Shown here piece by piece: positions 37,185 through 48,809 of a stretch of 64,000 nucleotides of DNA. Below the pieces are notes generated by a model. It had not been told where the DNA came from and made no database searches. It saw only the letters and a list, made by a program, of their open reading frames with translations. Each line of letters opens with the position of its first letter. Positions within the stretch are counted from its first letter, which is position 1. The stretch covers positions 64,466,707 to 64,530,706 of the forward strand of contig OX457027.1 in NCBI GenBank assembly GCA_949752745.1, written 5' to 3'. Both the position numbers and the translations under genes were made by a program. This DNA is from Protula sp. h YS-2021. Taxonomy: Eukaryota > Annelida > Polychaeta > Sabellida > Serpulidae.

Positions 37185-38900
37185 CCGAGACGCTGTGCTC
37201 TCTACAGGCTTGCGGAAAATAATTTGATTGAGAATAACTTATCAATATAAGAAGTGAACACACGGAATAGTTTCTTTGTAATATATTCCAGCTTATCTTC
37301 ACATTCACACACCGAATACGTTAACAGAAAAAAGTGTGAAAAACCAAAATAGTCCTAAGACGAGAAGTAGCTGATGAAGAAAAAATATAAATGTGTAGTT
37401 TAGCACGAAAAATAATGATGGATTTTCATGTTAATCTTTTAAAATAACATGCCGTGATCCATGTTATCTCAGCAAGACTCCGGCGACAGAGTTTTGTAGT
37501 CACGTGCCAAAACAATACATCAAAACAATCGTGTTTGTAGTTGAAGCTTTGCACTTTTTTAGAGAATCATTTGAACTGTTTAAAGCAAAGGCCACGGCTT
37601 CGAAACGGCAGTTCTGTTTCCAACATTTCTCTTCCGAATGGTAGAAGACATTTTTTGACAGCTCCAAATGGCCAAAGAAATTCCCATGGTCTTCTAATCA
37701 ATAAGGTTGTGATTTCTGTTTATTTTTTTTCTAAAAATTGTTGGTATAGACGAGAAGCTGAGAGAAAACAGGGAAAATTCAAAGTATAATTTTTGTTATT
37801 GATTTTTTTTGTTACTTTTTTTCACTCCATTGTTCGCAGTCTAAATTAGGCAGATTTACTTGAACAAAGAATGGTCAAAATCCAAATAAACAAATAATAA
37901 AAAATAAATAAATAAAAACAATAAAATAAAATAAAAATGACAACACCTAAAGTACTTGACTATTTTTTTCAATATCTTAACAAAATATCGCGTAGATAAA
38001 CAAGCAAATTTTTTGTGCGATAAACATGACACATATGCATCACATACAGTGAGTTTTTTTTTTTTTTTTGCCTCTTTTGCTTTGCCAGTCGTGCTGAGTT
38101 TGACCAGTCTTTGGGTTGGAGTAGTTACTGACACTGCCGCCAGTGTGTCGTACACACCGCAGACATATCACGTCACGTAACTATAGGTTAATTGGAACCC
38201 CGGTGAAAGAACGAGACCTTTCGTTGTATCGCTTTCTTGCGGTGAGCAGATAGTTACTGCTAAGACGGCTGGAGTCGGCAAATAATAGATCGACGTAAAG
38301 ACTGATCGACGTTTAGCTCCAAGCTAGTTGTTCAATTCCCTGTTTACGCCTGTTTACAAAGAAAACTACAAATGATAACAGCATCAGAGAAGTTATTTTG
38401 AGTGGTACTTTTTTAAAAGGTAGATTATTTCGTATTAAGGCAAGTGTTGAACTTAATGATGTTTGAAGGGTTGATAAGGCTGTGTGATGTAAAACATCAG
38501 TAAGTTAAGAAGAGTCCTGGAATTTTAAATGAGTTGTTACAGAAATGTACAAGTTATACGATATAAATATTTATTGTTCTAGAAGTTGATCTTGAGATAT
38601 TTCTGAAGTATTTTTCGAAATCCAATAGTTTTCCTGTTGGTTATTTGCACGGTGGGCTCAGCAGTTCTTCGATGTGCAACAAAGTATTTCCTTTGTTGAA
38701 AAAAAAAAAACATATCTCAAATCGTTCTCGTGCTATCAGTAAAAACCGAAATTGATACCAAACAATTTAGCGAGTACTATAATCTAAAATGGAAGGAGTA
38801 TCTATAGATTGCTTTAGTGACAACAATCAGTGCAAGTTTGCTTTATGATAAAGTAGATGAAACAGTGTGATGTCATTCAAATAAATTCATAAACAAAGGA
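37185..38900. other. Gene-free stretch
   Basis: AT-rich, with T and A runs (38055-38069, 38699-38710). No coding or repeat family recognised. Confidence 0.6.
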
Positions 38901-38904
38901 CAAG

Positions 38905-38985
38905 GGGTTGGCGGTTAGTCCAGTTAGTGAGAGAGATTGCATGTTAAACGCATAGTCCAGGGTTCGAATACGGTTCGGAGCGGTA
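38905..38985 (+). repeat. tRNA-like SINE head
   Basis: The sequence GGCGGTTAGTCCAGTTAGTG resembles a polymerase III A box, and GGGTTCGAATACG (about 38960) a B box (GGTTCGANTCC) at a spacing of roughly 45 bases, as in a tRNA. The stems do not fold into a proper tRNA by eye, so a decayed tRNA-derived SINE is more likely than a functional tRNA gene. Confidence 0.45.
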
Positions 38986-39033
38986 AATATTGAATTGACT
39001 TTTGCTCCAAATGCCTTTGATTATTACGGAATT

Positions 39034-39447
39034 CTAAGAATTCTTGAGTAATTTCTGCTGAATCTGTGGGCCATCCCTTTCAAATGAAAACATAATACAC
39101 ATCAAGCCAGGTAAATCAGAGCGGTGGATTCCTACTATTTTAGAGAAGGCTACAAAATGTAAAGAGTAATAGAATTCTGCGATGAACAGAATAGATAACT
39201 CCCACAGTAGTTGAAAAATAGCAAACAGAGGATAATAATATTTCACAAAAAAGATCCAAAGACAAAAAGGCGGATTGCACACATGTGTAGCATACGTTGG
39301 TATGTTTCGGATGATTGGGTTTCCAAATTCTTGCCATTGATGTTGGCGATCTGGGGGATGAGCATAGGATTGTTTAGAATTGGCAACATAAGACAGCGCC
39401 AAGTAAACGCCTGAATGACTACCTGGCCATCTTGGCCAATCTTTCAA
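39034..39447 (-). other. Unrecognised 137-codon open frame
   Basis: The frame contains SYVANSKQSYAHPPDRQHQW and QEFGNPIIRNIPTYATHVC, which look less biased than chance translation, then a hydrophobic stretch. A neighbouring minus-strand frame at 39493-39738 is also open. I could not link them by splice sites or assign a family. They may be remnants of a mobile element, an exon, or chance. Confidence 0.2.
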
Positions 39448-40319
39448 CTCACCTGAGATTCTACAGATATACGAAGTGACAAGACCTGTACATCAAAGCA
39501 CCTTGGAGTTGTTGAAATCTCTGTCTACACGCTGTAGAACAGGGGAATCTCCTTGCTTTACAGGGTTTTCTACCTCGCTAGCAAACAGTTTACAGGCCAT
39601 CATAGTCAGGCCGCATTGCAGCCGCGCATTAATCTTCATTTGGATGACGAGGCGTGGTATTTGATTGTTTTGATGGGAGTTGATGAGTGTCGGCTGGCTG
39701 GCTGAGTGCTGAGGTTCTCTGCAAGGCGCCGGAGCCAATAAAACCTACCAACTCCCTTGGAAGTGGCGAGTAATAAAGAAATATACTCAGCACATGAAAT
39801 GTCTGATTACTCAGCGGTTGGCTGGAAAAGCCCACAAAACCAAAAACGTTTGTAATAAATTTGCGTTATTTCCAGAGAAATAAATATATATAGAATTGCA
39901 GATTCATAATGCTATCCAATGTAACTTAGTTTATATAGTTCAATTCAATAAGAAACACTACAATTAATAACATGGCACATATCTTACATATAACACATGG
40001 TGCTGAAGGTACATAAACATTTCTATAATCATTTTAGTGTGTATTTTTGCACGCACTGGCGTACCAGGGGCAGCATACCCATAATTCACTGCGGGCGAAC
40101 TATCAGAATATAAGCCGATAATTAGCCGATCCACTGTTGGGGTTGAGTCGCCAAGTTTTTGAATAAGAAGTCTTTTTTAACGACTGACCACCATTAAGTT
40201 AACAAAATTGTGGTTTTAAAAAGAGATATAAGGGCACATAAGCGGCTAATTAAAAATTCATTAAAATGTTTGAAGTTATTCGGCCCATGAATGCTTTCTT
40301 CATCTCATTTCTTAAAAAA

Positions 40320-40452
40320 AACACACGCGTGGAAAAATACGCGCGCACACACTCGTATACACACAAACACATACACACACACTCGCACACACACACACAC
40401 ATACGCACGCACGCACTCGTTTTCACACACATACACACACACACACACACAT

Positions 40453-40494
<42 letters not shown>

Positions 40495-40515
40495 CACACA
40501 CACACACACACATTG
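40320..40515. repeat. (AC)n microsatellite
   Basis: Imperfect ACAC repeats with CACGC, CATACG and CTCG interruptions, becoming purer at 40432-40511. The Cys/Val and His/Thr open frames are repeat translations. Confidence 0.98.
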
Positions 40516-40519
40516 TTGC

Positions 40520-43355
40520 TTTGACTTGTAGTTTATGGTCAATCAATGTGCGGATCCAACCAGAGATTTAATGGCCAAAAGAATGGTCTCTTCGGATTGT
40601 CAATTTATTTCAAAAGAAAGGGTCTGTATTCTTGGTAGTACTAATCAAGGTGTAATAATACAAAAGGGTAACACTTTCACGATTTCAAAACATTTCCATC
40701 CAAAATTACGACATTTCATCTTCTTATTTTAAAAAATGATTTTACCACTGGTTGGAACACTACTTCATATCTGTAGTACTTTTGAGAAGTTGGGAGGTGG
40801 GAGGGGGTGGGGTTACACTGGCGTAACGATATTTTAAAGTCATTACCAAATGAGTTGCTGAAAAAAAAGGGTTTGAAAAAGTGAATTAAATCTTGATCAG
40901 AGTGCTGCTTTATTTAGAAAATTTCCAAACAACTCGGACGTTGAAAAAAAAACTCACGGCGCCTGATAAAAGAACATGTTAATTATATTAAATATGCTTT
41001 AAGACGAAATATACTTTTCACATTAAGATATGCCTTTCAAACGATAATACTATGCTAACAACATCAACTGAACTTACTTCTAAGGTTATGGGAACGTTTT
41101 ATGTATATTTGTTTTAGCAATTAATCTTTGGGCCAATATATGTCAAATTACGAATTGAGTAAAACTATAAACAATTTAGATGCAAACTTTTATGCGGGCT
41201 TAAAGATCTTTATTTATTTCTTTTATACGAAATTTATTATTAATAATAATGTATGAAGATAAAACACGTGCATCTGTTTTGTAAGATGTCCTCTTAATTC
41301 TATTAAACTGGTCTGATAAATTGGAGAGCATTTGATTTATATGGACATTTAAAGAAACCGTACAATCGCGTTCTTTAATTTCCTTGGCACCATATTAAGT
41401 GCGAAAACAATAAGTAAATACCACACATTAATATTTTACCACCCAAATGAAAATAATAAACAAAACTGCGCATGCGTAATGAATCATGTGATCAGTAAAA
41501 CACGGCACGGTAAGGGACGACTGTGTAAGATGATATCGGTATCGTATTGTGTTTAACACAACCGTGGCACAGTGATTGATATCAAATCTGTGACACACAC
41601 CATTCAAACTAACGTTTAACTTGCCATCCTTTTTATCGTACAGCCTGAAAAAAACCCACCCATGACGATATTAATCGAACCCTAAGTAGTAGTCCTTGAG
41701 TAATAAAAATCTTGGCTCCTCTTATAGAGTTAAAGCTGTTGTTTAACAGTTCAAACTAGAGTTAAATGGGGTCATTTTGCACCGGTATGTTTCGTGTCTG
41801 TTTTGCTCCCAAATTTCAGGAGAAAAAAAATTATGTTTCTAAATTGGCATGCATGATTTATGTAGCTGTAACAATAAAGTAAATGTTTAACATCCAATAA
41901 TTGCAATATTAATTTTCTGGATACAATTGCAACGAACGTATAAGACACAACATTGCTAACGCACATAGTACAGAGGTGCTCATAAATTGCCAAAATGGCG
42001 TCATTGTTTTGGCTTGGATAGTCTATTAAAGAGGAAAGAGCAGAACTAATTTTGCTGAACAGTTTTGGAATAGATTGTTCTAGTAATATTTTACTGGCTT
42101 TATTTTTCATGATTTTGTGTTTTTTTTTCAAAAGGTATAACGATTGATTGATTGATTTTATTATCGTTTTCGGTGTACTTTTGAAGGAAATTGCGAATTC
42201 ATATTTCGAGCGATATAGGGAAGATATCCGAAATATCCCCAAAAATATATATTTTTGAAAATCTGCGTCCAGTGTTTTATCAAAAGGTATGACGACGGCA
42301 ATAGATGATGTGCTAAAATCCACAGGCGTAAAATTACCTGTGATCTGTTTCTGTAACTCAAAATGGTGGTTTTTTTGTTTTACTTCAATTAACGTAGCTC
42401 TAATATTGCATATGTTTTACAACTAATTAGCTCTCATACATGGTAAAAACAACAACAACTACGCATTTCTCTCACCGCATAACATCCTAGTAATGTGAAT
42501 AAATTGATATAATTGTCTGCAAAGCACTCTTTTTCATTGCCAACTGTCATATTGCTATAATATCGTTGGCTTGTGTGACCCCAGCATTGCCCCGAGGTGT
42601 ATGTGTTAATGAATATATATGCTGGCACCATACTGATGAATATGCTTCGAGAGACCTCCAGGGCCAACTCGACCATTTTTCAACAAGCAAAATATCATGT
42701 AAAGTGAAGATGGCGGAGATACAGCCGTGCATGTAGTCGCCATGTTGTTGTCAGCCTGATTAAAGCATCGCCGAAAAGTCAAAGGGTTAGCCCGCCTTCT
42801 TCTGTACCAAAGGGCTTAAAAAAACGTTGTTTTTTTCTCGCCTTACTCACACGAGACTTGGCACTGTTTGTTTCCCTGTTTAGTTTAAGTATGATTACTA
42901 CAAAAGCAAGTGAAATTTCTCAATGCAAGATCTTGCTTGGCTTCTTCAAGAAGAAATGAGTCTAGGAGTGATATGCCCGAAGATTTTTACCATTTTTTTT
43001 GAGTGTAGGAACTTTTGCGTAGAATGCGGCACATCCGTTGTGTTTTACAACGCTGAAATGTAAAACCTGACTCAGTGTTAAAAAAGATAATTAATTAATC
43101 TATTAATTTAAAATCACACCAAGTTCCTTGGTGCAGTTTTTAAGATAAAACAATGAAAAAGATCATAACCAAATGCTAAGCAATGACGGAGAGTAATACA
43201 TGCTTATTAAGAAGTGATCTATTTAATTTGCTATTTAATACACGTGTCTCGGTTCGCCGTCAGGGAAGAGTTATCATATGGTCATACATCATACTGAAAG
43301 TTTGAAAAATCTGCGGCAGCTGAATCTGTGAATGTTCGTCGGAGTAAATGAAGAG
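40520..43355. other. Gene-free stretch with one longer unrecognised ORF
   Basis: No gene family is recognised. A 183-codon minus-strand open frame lies at 41772-42323 (separate entry). Confidence 0.6.
41772..42323 (-). other. Unrecognised 183-codon open frame
   Basis: This is one of the two longest open frames not made of simple repeats. It begins MDFSTSSIAVVIPFDKTLDA and is rich in Ile, Ser, Lys and Leu, with no catalytic or domain motif that I recognise. The region is very AT-rich, where stop codons would be expected to be common, which makes the length mildly notable. There is no visible partner gene or splice context. It may be chance. Confidence 0.2.
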
Positions 43356-43363
43356 GGCGGGGT

Positions 43364-43445
43364 GGGGGGGGGGGGGTGGGGCTGTGCGATGTTAAATACA
43401 TAAGTCACAGAGGATCCAGCATTTTTTCGTCGGGGGGGGGGGGGG
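43364..43445. repeat. Two long G runs (13 and 14 bases)
   Basis: G runs at 43364-43376 and 43432-43445 lie in a G-rich setting (GGGCGGGGTGG). The block has G-quadruplex potential on the plus strand. Confidence 0.8.
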
Positions 43446-43724
43446 TCGGGGCGGGGTGGCTTAGGTTCCAAGATAAGTTTAGTGGAGACCCTTTTTATGC
43501 CGCTCAGATCGCGATTTTTCGCACAGGTAAAACAAAGATTCCAGGTGCGCGCTAACACAGGACAAAGTTATTTAAACAAAACTACGTTAAATCAATCAGC
43601 TAAGTTCACTTGAAAAAAAAAATCACTTGTAGCCTCTTAATTATTAGCAACATTAGTGAGGTTTTGCATTTTTTGTATAGGAAAATTCTGAAACACTTCA
43701 ACTCTTTTCGAAACCTTTTAGAGG

Positions 43725-44060
43725 AGCTGCAGAGGTGTGATAGAGGTGTTGCAGAGATGTTACAAGGGGTGTTATATGGGTGCTACAGGGGTTTTCCAGA
43801 AATGTTTCAGAGGAGTTAAGAGATGTTAAAAATGTTTTTCAAATGTGTTACATATGCGTTACAGGACGCGGTACATGGGCGCTATGGGTATTTTCAGAAA
43901 TGCTGCAGAGGTGCTGAAGGGATTTTACTTATGTTTTACAAGGTGTTACGTAGGGGATCTGGGGTGTTACAGAAGCGTTACAGATGTGTTACATGTGTGA
44001 TACAGAGGTATTACAATTATGTTGTAAGGTGTTACAGGGATGTTGCTGAGGTGCTGCTGA
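43725..44060. repeat. 15-bp minisatellite (GTGTTACAGAGGTGT type)
   Basis: Highly diverged tandem units of about 15 bases built on GTTACAGAGGTGTTR. Because the unit is a multiple of three, frames stay open through it and give repeated LQRCYRG-like peptides, which should not be read as a protein. Confidence 0.85.
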
Positions 44061-44109
44061 AATCAGAATGCAGCTGTGTAGCTATAGAGATAGAAATATA
44101 TTAATCTTG

Positions 44110-45105
44110 TTATTATGCAGTCGTCCAATTAACAATATTTGGCAAGTAACAATTTGACAGTAGGATAATTACTGTTATATGTACTCGTTTGTCCCCGTGG
44201 GTTTATCTCGAGTTCAATTTTAATAAAAGCTACGTCCAACAATAAAAAATAACTATATCGAGATTGAGTTATTAGTTTGAAGCAGAGATTTTTGTCAGCA
44301 AAAGCTGCCTCACAAATGAATGAATGCATGCCAACTAAAAAATGAAGCATTATTTAATCTATCGCAAGAAGATGTATGCTTAAATGATAGCATTATTTTT
44401 GACAGAGGATGGGTGGCATGTAATTAAGGGGTGGCTGAAAAAAAAGACCCACAGTTTGATGTTTAGTGTTTTAATCTATCACATATATGAAAGGTATTTA
44501 CACGGTGATGATGACGGGGGATCATTGAAATTTGGACAGAACGATACTTTCTCTTGTGTATTGCACTATGCAGAGATATTCCGTTTACAATTTGCTAAAA
44601 GAAATAGATTGAATTTCATTGAAGAAAAACCAGGTGTATTCAAGTAAGCAGATCCATCAACGTTCAGTGTTCAGTATAAAGTAAGTTTCCGAAATAACTG
44701 CTGTTTAATTTTAACGAGGTATCAATAAAATCGATAATGATGAAAATGTATGGGCCTGTGCGAAGGGACATTTATGCATGTGTTAAATTTTTTAGTCATT
44801 TATTTCATGCAGAAAGTCATTCTTCGCAACTGATCGCCTCTGCTACCCCGTTGTCCAACAGTTAGCCTCTCCAGTGGTTCGGTCTGATCGGTCAGCAGAT
44901 TGGTAATTCCGTGAAAATAGTACTCTATTTGCCACACAGGACATACTTTTTAAATTCATCCGCTTTGTCCTACAGCAGCTCCAACCTTGACAACAATTTA
45001 ACTTTTAGATAAAAGGGGCGTGTTGGATGCAGTTATATTATAGTTTTCTTCGCATTTTATTCAAACGCCATTACAAAGACCAGGCTGTTACACTTTAAAA
45101 CTAGA
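44110..45105. other. Gene-free stretch
   Basis: No feature recognised apart from short open frames without family resemblance. Confidence 0.6.
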
Positions 45106-45110
45106 CCGAA

Positions 45111-46252
45111 TTTCGCTACACGTAGCGAAATGGCACCCACTTGCAATGGCACAATCTATCTGGTCAAAGACACATTTTTCAGTGTTTCCACATAATTGTC
45201 AGCTTCTGAATTATTATCTTGAACGAGGACATCGAAGTAAATATAATGTAGTCTCAAATAATCAAATTCAGTTTTCTTACCGTTTTTGAGATAATGATCA
45301 ACTTCCGGTTTTTGACCTTGACCATGACGGAGGAGGTCAAAGTCACCGAGGTAACTCTTATATAACTTCTTTTAGGCCCGAAGGGTCGAAAATAAGCTAA
45401 TAATCGCTCTATCTCTAACCGTGTTCGAGATAATGGTCAACTTTCGGTTTTGACCTTGACAATGACGGAGGAGGTCAAGGTCACCGAGGTACCTCTTACA
45501 TACCATCTCTTAGGCCCAGAGGTTAGAAAATAAACTCAAAATCACTCTATCCCTACCCGTTTTCGAGATAATGGTCAACTTCCGGTTTTTGACCTTGACC
45601 ATGACGGAGGTCAAGATCACCGAGGTACCTCTTACATAACGTCTTTTAGGCCCAAAGGGTCGAAAATAAGCTCAAAATCGCTCTATCTCTAACCGTTTTC
45701 GAGATAATGGACAATTTTTCTCTAACGGATTTCAATATACAAAGGTCACATGACCTTGACCTTCACCTTGACACTGAATGTCGAGATTCCATCCCCGATA
45801 CTACTGCCTACTGACATCGTACACGTATTGAAACAATGATTTCAGTGCTATTTCCAGCAATTTTTCGTTATGGAATAGGTTTTTGAAAAAATAATTTGAC
45901 CTCAATTTGACCCTGACCTTGAAAGTCAAAGTCAAAACATTTTGCAGATTTCACGACAACTCATTACCTTCTATGTCCCTGCCAAATGCCGTCTTTCTAC
46001 TACAAACAGTAGAGGAAGAGTTTTCTGGAAATCACTTTGAGGTCGAAAAACTTTCACCTTCAAGGTCAGATTCAAAAAAAATTTGCGGATTTCGCGACAT
46101 CTCATCCTCTATCTTTGTGCCAAATTTCATTGTCCTACGTCAAATAGCGTAGGAGGAGTTTTCTGTAAACCTCCGTGACGAAAAAAAAACACAAAAAAGA
46201 AAAGAATAAACAGCCAAAGCATACCCATTTGCAAACTATGTTTGCAAGTGGG
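45111..46252. mobile_element. Probable non-autonomous element carrying a 138-bp tandem array, hairpins at both ends
   Basis: The left edge has the palindrome TTTCGCTACACGTAGCGAAA (45111-45130), closely followed by CCCACTTGCAA. The right edge has the inverted repeat CCCATTTGCAAAC / GTTTGCAAGTGGG (46224-46252). Between are a 138-bp array (separate entry) and two diverged units of about 150 bp (45895-46160) sharing GATTTCRCGACA, TGCCAAAT and GAGGAAGAGTTTTCTG / GAGGAGTTTTCTG. Hairpin ends without a long inverted repeat would fit a Helitron-like element, but the terminal TC...CTRR signature was not found. Limits are approximate. Confidence 0.5.
45285..45720. repeat. 138-bp tandem array with inverted TGACCTTGA / TCAAGGTCA motifs
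   Basis: The anchor GAGATAATG recurs at 45288, 45427, 45565 and 45701, giving spacings of 139, 138 and 136. Each unit carries GACCTTGAC...GACGGAGG...GTCAAGGTCACCGAGGTA or a close variant, followed by TTTTAGGCCCRAAGGGTCGAAAATAAGCT and ATCGCTCTATCTCTAACCG. A related, more diverged array is at 48900-49310. Confidence 0.92.
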
Positions 46253-47038
46253 AACAGCAATAAATGTTCATGTCATCCCGGTTTAGCCAGCTTTACAAAA
46301 TGCCGTTACATTATTTATTAACACTTGACAAGCCTTTGGCTTGCAAGGGTTATATGAATTTGTGCGAGCAGCCGTTCGTCCTTTTTTTCTTCTTGACAGT
46401 TTTCCAATTTTTCGTGTCTTCTTCTCTGACACTATGGGCCCTAGGACCATGAAACTTGGGACTTATGAAGAGCTTGATCTGAACGTGTGCATGTCACTTT
46501 TTATTTTCGCTTTCGATTTCGTTTTCCTTGTTAAAACGCCATGTGAAAAGAGTGTATTTTTTGCAAGTAAATGCAGAGCATTTAACGCTAGCACAGAACA
46601 CACAGTTGCACAGCTTTGTGCGAGCTCTCACTGAATAAATAGATAACACGGTGTATGCCTGATCATTCAATAAAACCTCAAGTCAACAAAAACCAAATGC
46701 TACTCGGCTTATAAGACATATTCAAGCTGTGTTGTTTGTAATATATTATTCAAGAAATAACCCATTGAAGGAAGTATTTTTGCGTTTTAAGTTTTGTCAA
46801 GTGTTTAACATTTCACTAGCGAAATGAGGTTCTAGATAATGTTGCATTTGCCCTTTGTATATCACAAGTTTAAATTATATCGGAAACTGAATTTCTGTTA
46901 TTACTAATAAAAGTTTTGATATCAAAACTTATTTTGTGATACTACACAATGCTTTATTTGCTTGATGATAAAATTGGGAATATCAAGAAAACCTTGTTGT
47001 CAGTTATTTTGATAAATATTGAATTTATGATATCACTA

Positions 47039-48726
47039 CAGTAAAAGCTTGTTAATCCAGACAACGTTGGGACTGGAAATTTTGCCCGGATTTGCCAGGT
47101 GTCCGAATTACTCAATGTCCACTATAATGGCCTGATTTTCTTGATTCTATTCGTACCACTTGTATTCTTTTTCGTTCACTAGCTATAAATTACAATTTCA
47201 CACTCACATTTGAACATGTCATTTCTTGGTGAAATACTGAGTGATAGAGGTTTGCTTCTTTGTTGACTCTGAATTTATTTGACCAAACTTGTCCTTCGCT
47301 AAGAACAGTAATTCAGTCATATGGGGGTGCTCTTGAAACTGGAATACTTTATCAGCTCTTCGAGGTGAGAACGTGCCTGTCGAGTTGATATTGGTCTTGA
47401 CTCCATTGCGCTGTCACATTCTTCCTCATCGGAATCGATGTATGACCTTTCAATTGAACAAGAGTTCCTTGCTCCAAACTTTCACCTGATTGAATATCTG
47501 AATCGATCATCGCATATTCCTGAGGGGTTAAGGAGTCAAAGTCACCAGGCAGGTTATCCATAAGAGGAGAAAGCTCTTCACAGTTATCCACGGCAAACTC
47601 GATGCATTCGGAAGCACATCTGAATCCACATTTCTTGAAACATTTAGTCACAGTTTCTTTTGCAATGTTCTTTACTGATCCACTAATCCAGTAACACGCA
47701 TCAAGTACGGTAATCCCTTTGGTTACGGACTGCATGGTCACATCAGGTTCCTCTAACAGCTGAAAAGTGTGTTGCAGTACTCGTTTTTTATAAGGCCACT
47801 TCATAGCTGAATCACTCCTTGATCCATTGGCCGGACATCACTTGTGGTATTGGCAGGAAAAATACCAATTTGAGGTTGGTTAAATCCACAGCTTTTGGAT
47901 ACTATTGGGCATTGTCCATAAATAACCAAATGTTTCTCTTCTAGCTGCGTATTTGTAACCAATCTAGGAATAATTCGCTAGTCATCCAAGCCCTCCTGCT
48001 GAATTTCCATGTGACCGGAAGAGATTGTTGATCAAAATTTCAGAAAGCACGAGGCTTTCTAGTTATTTTTCGATAACGAGTGGTTTTTCAAATTCACCAT
48101 CCATATTTGCGCATAATAGGACAGTCAGAGGATCTTTGACTGTTTTGACTTCTCATCCTGTTAAACCAGGCATAAACAGCCGTATCTAATTCCTCATTTG
48201 GTGTGCTGACACAAGGTTTTTTAATTTCCGAATTTTCTCACTCATCGTATTCTTTGAGCAAAATATCTTTCTTTTCAAAACTGTCAGAAACAGTACTTTT
48301 ACCGAGATCGAACTCATCAGCTAATTTTCTGATGGTTTTCCTGTGCTTGCTTTAATTAATTTCACTTTGTCACCAAGAGTCAACTCTTTCCTTTTTCTTT
48401 TTGTCGCCATATTCAATTAGTTTTTATTCAACGAATTTTTCTTCAAAAGCAGTCACGTTTGTAGTGGCACATTCTTATTGGCATTATCTGAGGCAGCCAC
48501 AGAGATTGCGCAATTAACTTGTCCGAATTACACGGAGTATTCAGACAGTAAAACCCACAGTTCGGACTGCCAAATGTTATCTCCGGTGTCCCGAATATGG
48601 AGGTGTCCGAATTTCCCAGGTTTTCATTATACAGAAACCAATGGAAAATTAAAAGGGACTGAAAAAATCTGTCCGGATTAGGGAGTTGTCCAAATTTTAC
48701 AGGTTTGTTCGGGGGAGGTTTTACTG
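47039..48726 (-). mobile_element. Tigger/pogo (Tc1-mariner superfamily) transposon, complete ends, defective
   Basis: The ends are inverted repeats beginning CAGTAAAA: CAGTAAAAGCTTGTTAATCC on the left, and CAGTAAAACCTCCCCCGAAC on the right read from the minus strand. A TA duplication flanks the element at 47037-47038 and 48727-48728. Further inside, both sides share GTCCGAATT / CCGGACAG-type blocks. The interior encodes a broken pogo transposase on the minus strand. At about 1.69 kb it is shorter than typical autonomous Tigger elements, in line with an internal deletion. Confidence 0.92.
47352..48410 (-). pseudogene. Tigger-like transposase, frameshifted and internally deleted
   Basis: The start MATKRKRKELTLGDKVKLIK (ATG at 48410) leads into an HTH like CENP-B/Jerky N-terminal domains (RKLADEFDLGKSTVSD after one frameshift). 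ELDTAVYAWFNRMRSQN follows. Then part of the DDE domain appears in several frames: LLCANMDGEFEKPLV with the first Asp, RRAWMTSELF, FMDNAQ in place of the usual DNCPAH, VDLTNLKLVFF, and GQWIKE for PMDQGVI. The C-terminus is intact from 47804 (MKWPYKKRVLQHTFQLLEEP ... VLDACYWISGSVKNIAKETV). The middle HTH region is mostly missing. It cannot make a working enzyme. The 150-codon open part is a fragment, not a separate gene. Confidence 0.9.
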
Positions 48727-48809
48727 TAATTTACTTACCGAAATGTGTTAAATTAATGATACCAAAAATTGGATCAACGATATAAAACTGATATAGAAAT
48801 TCGATTACG

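Noticed and set aside
43610..44104. Two adjacent plus-strand frames with repeated Cys-Tyr-Arg peptides
   Set aside because: They come from a 15-bp minisatellite whose unit is a multiple of three.
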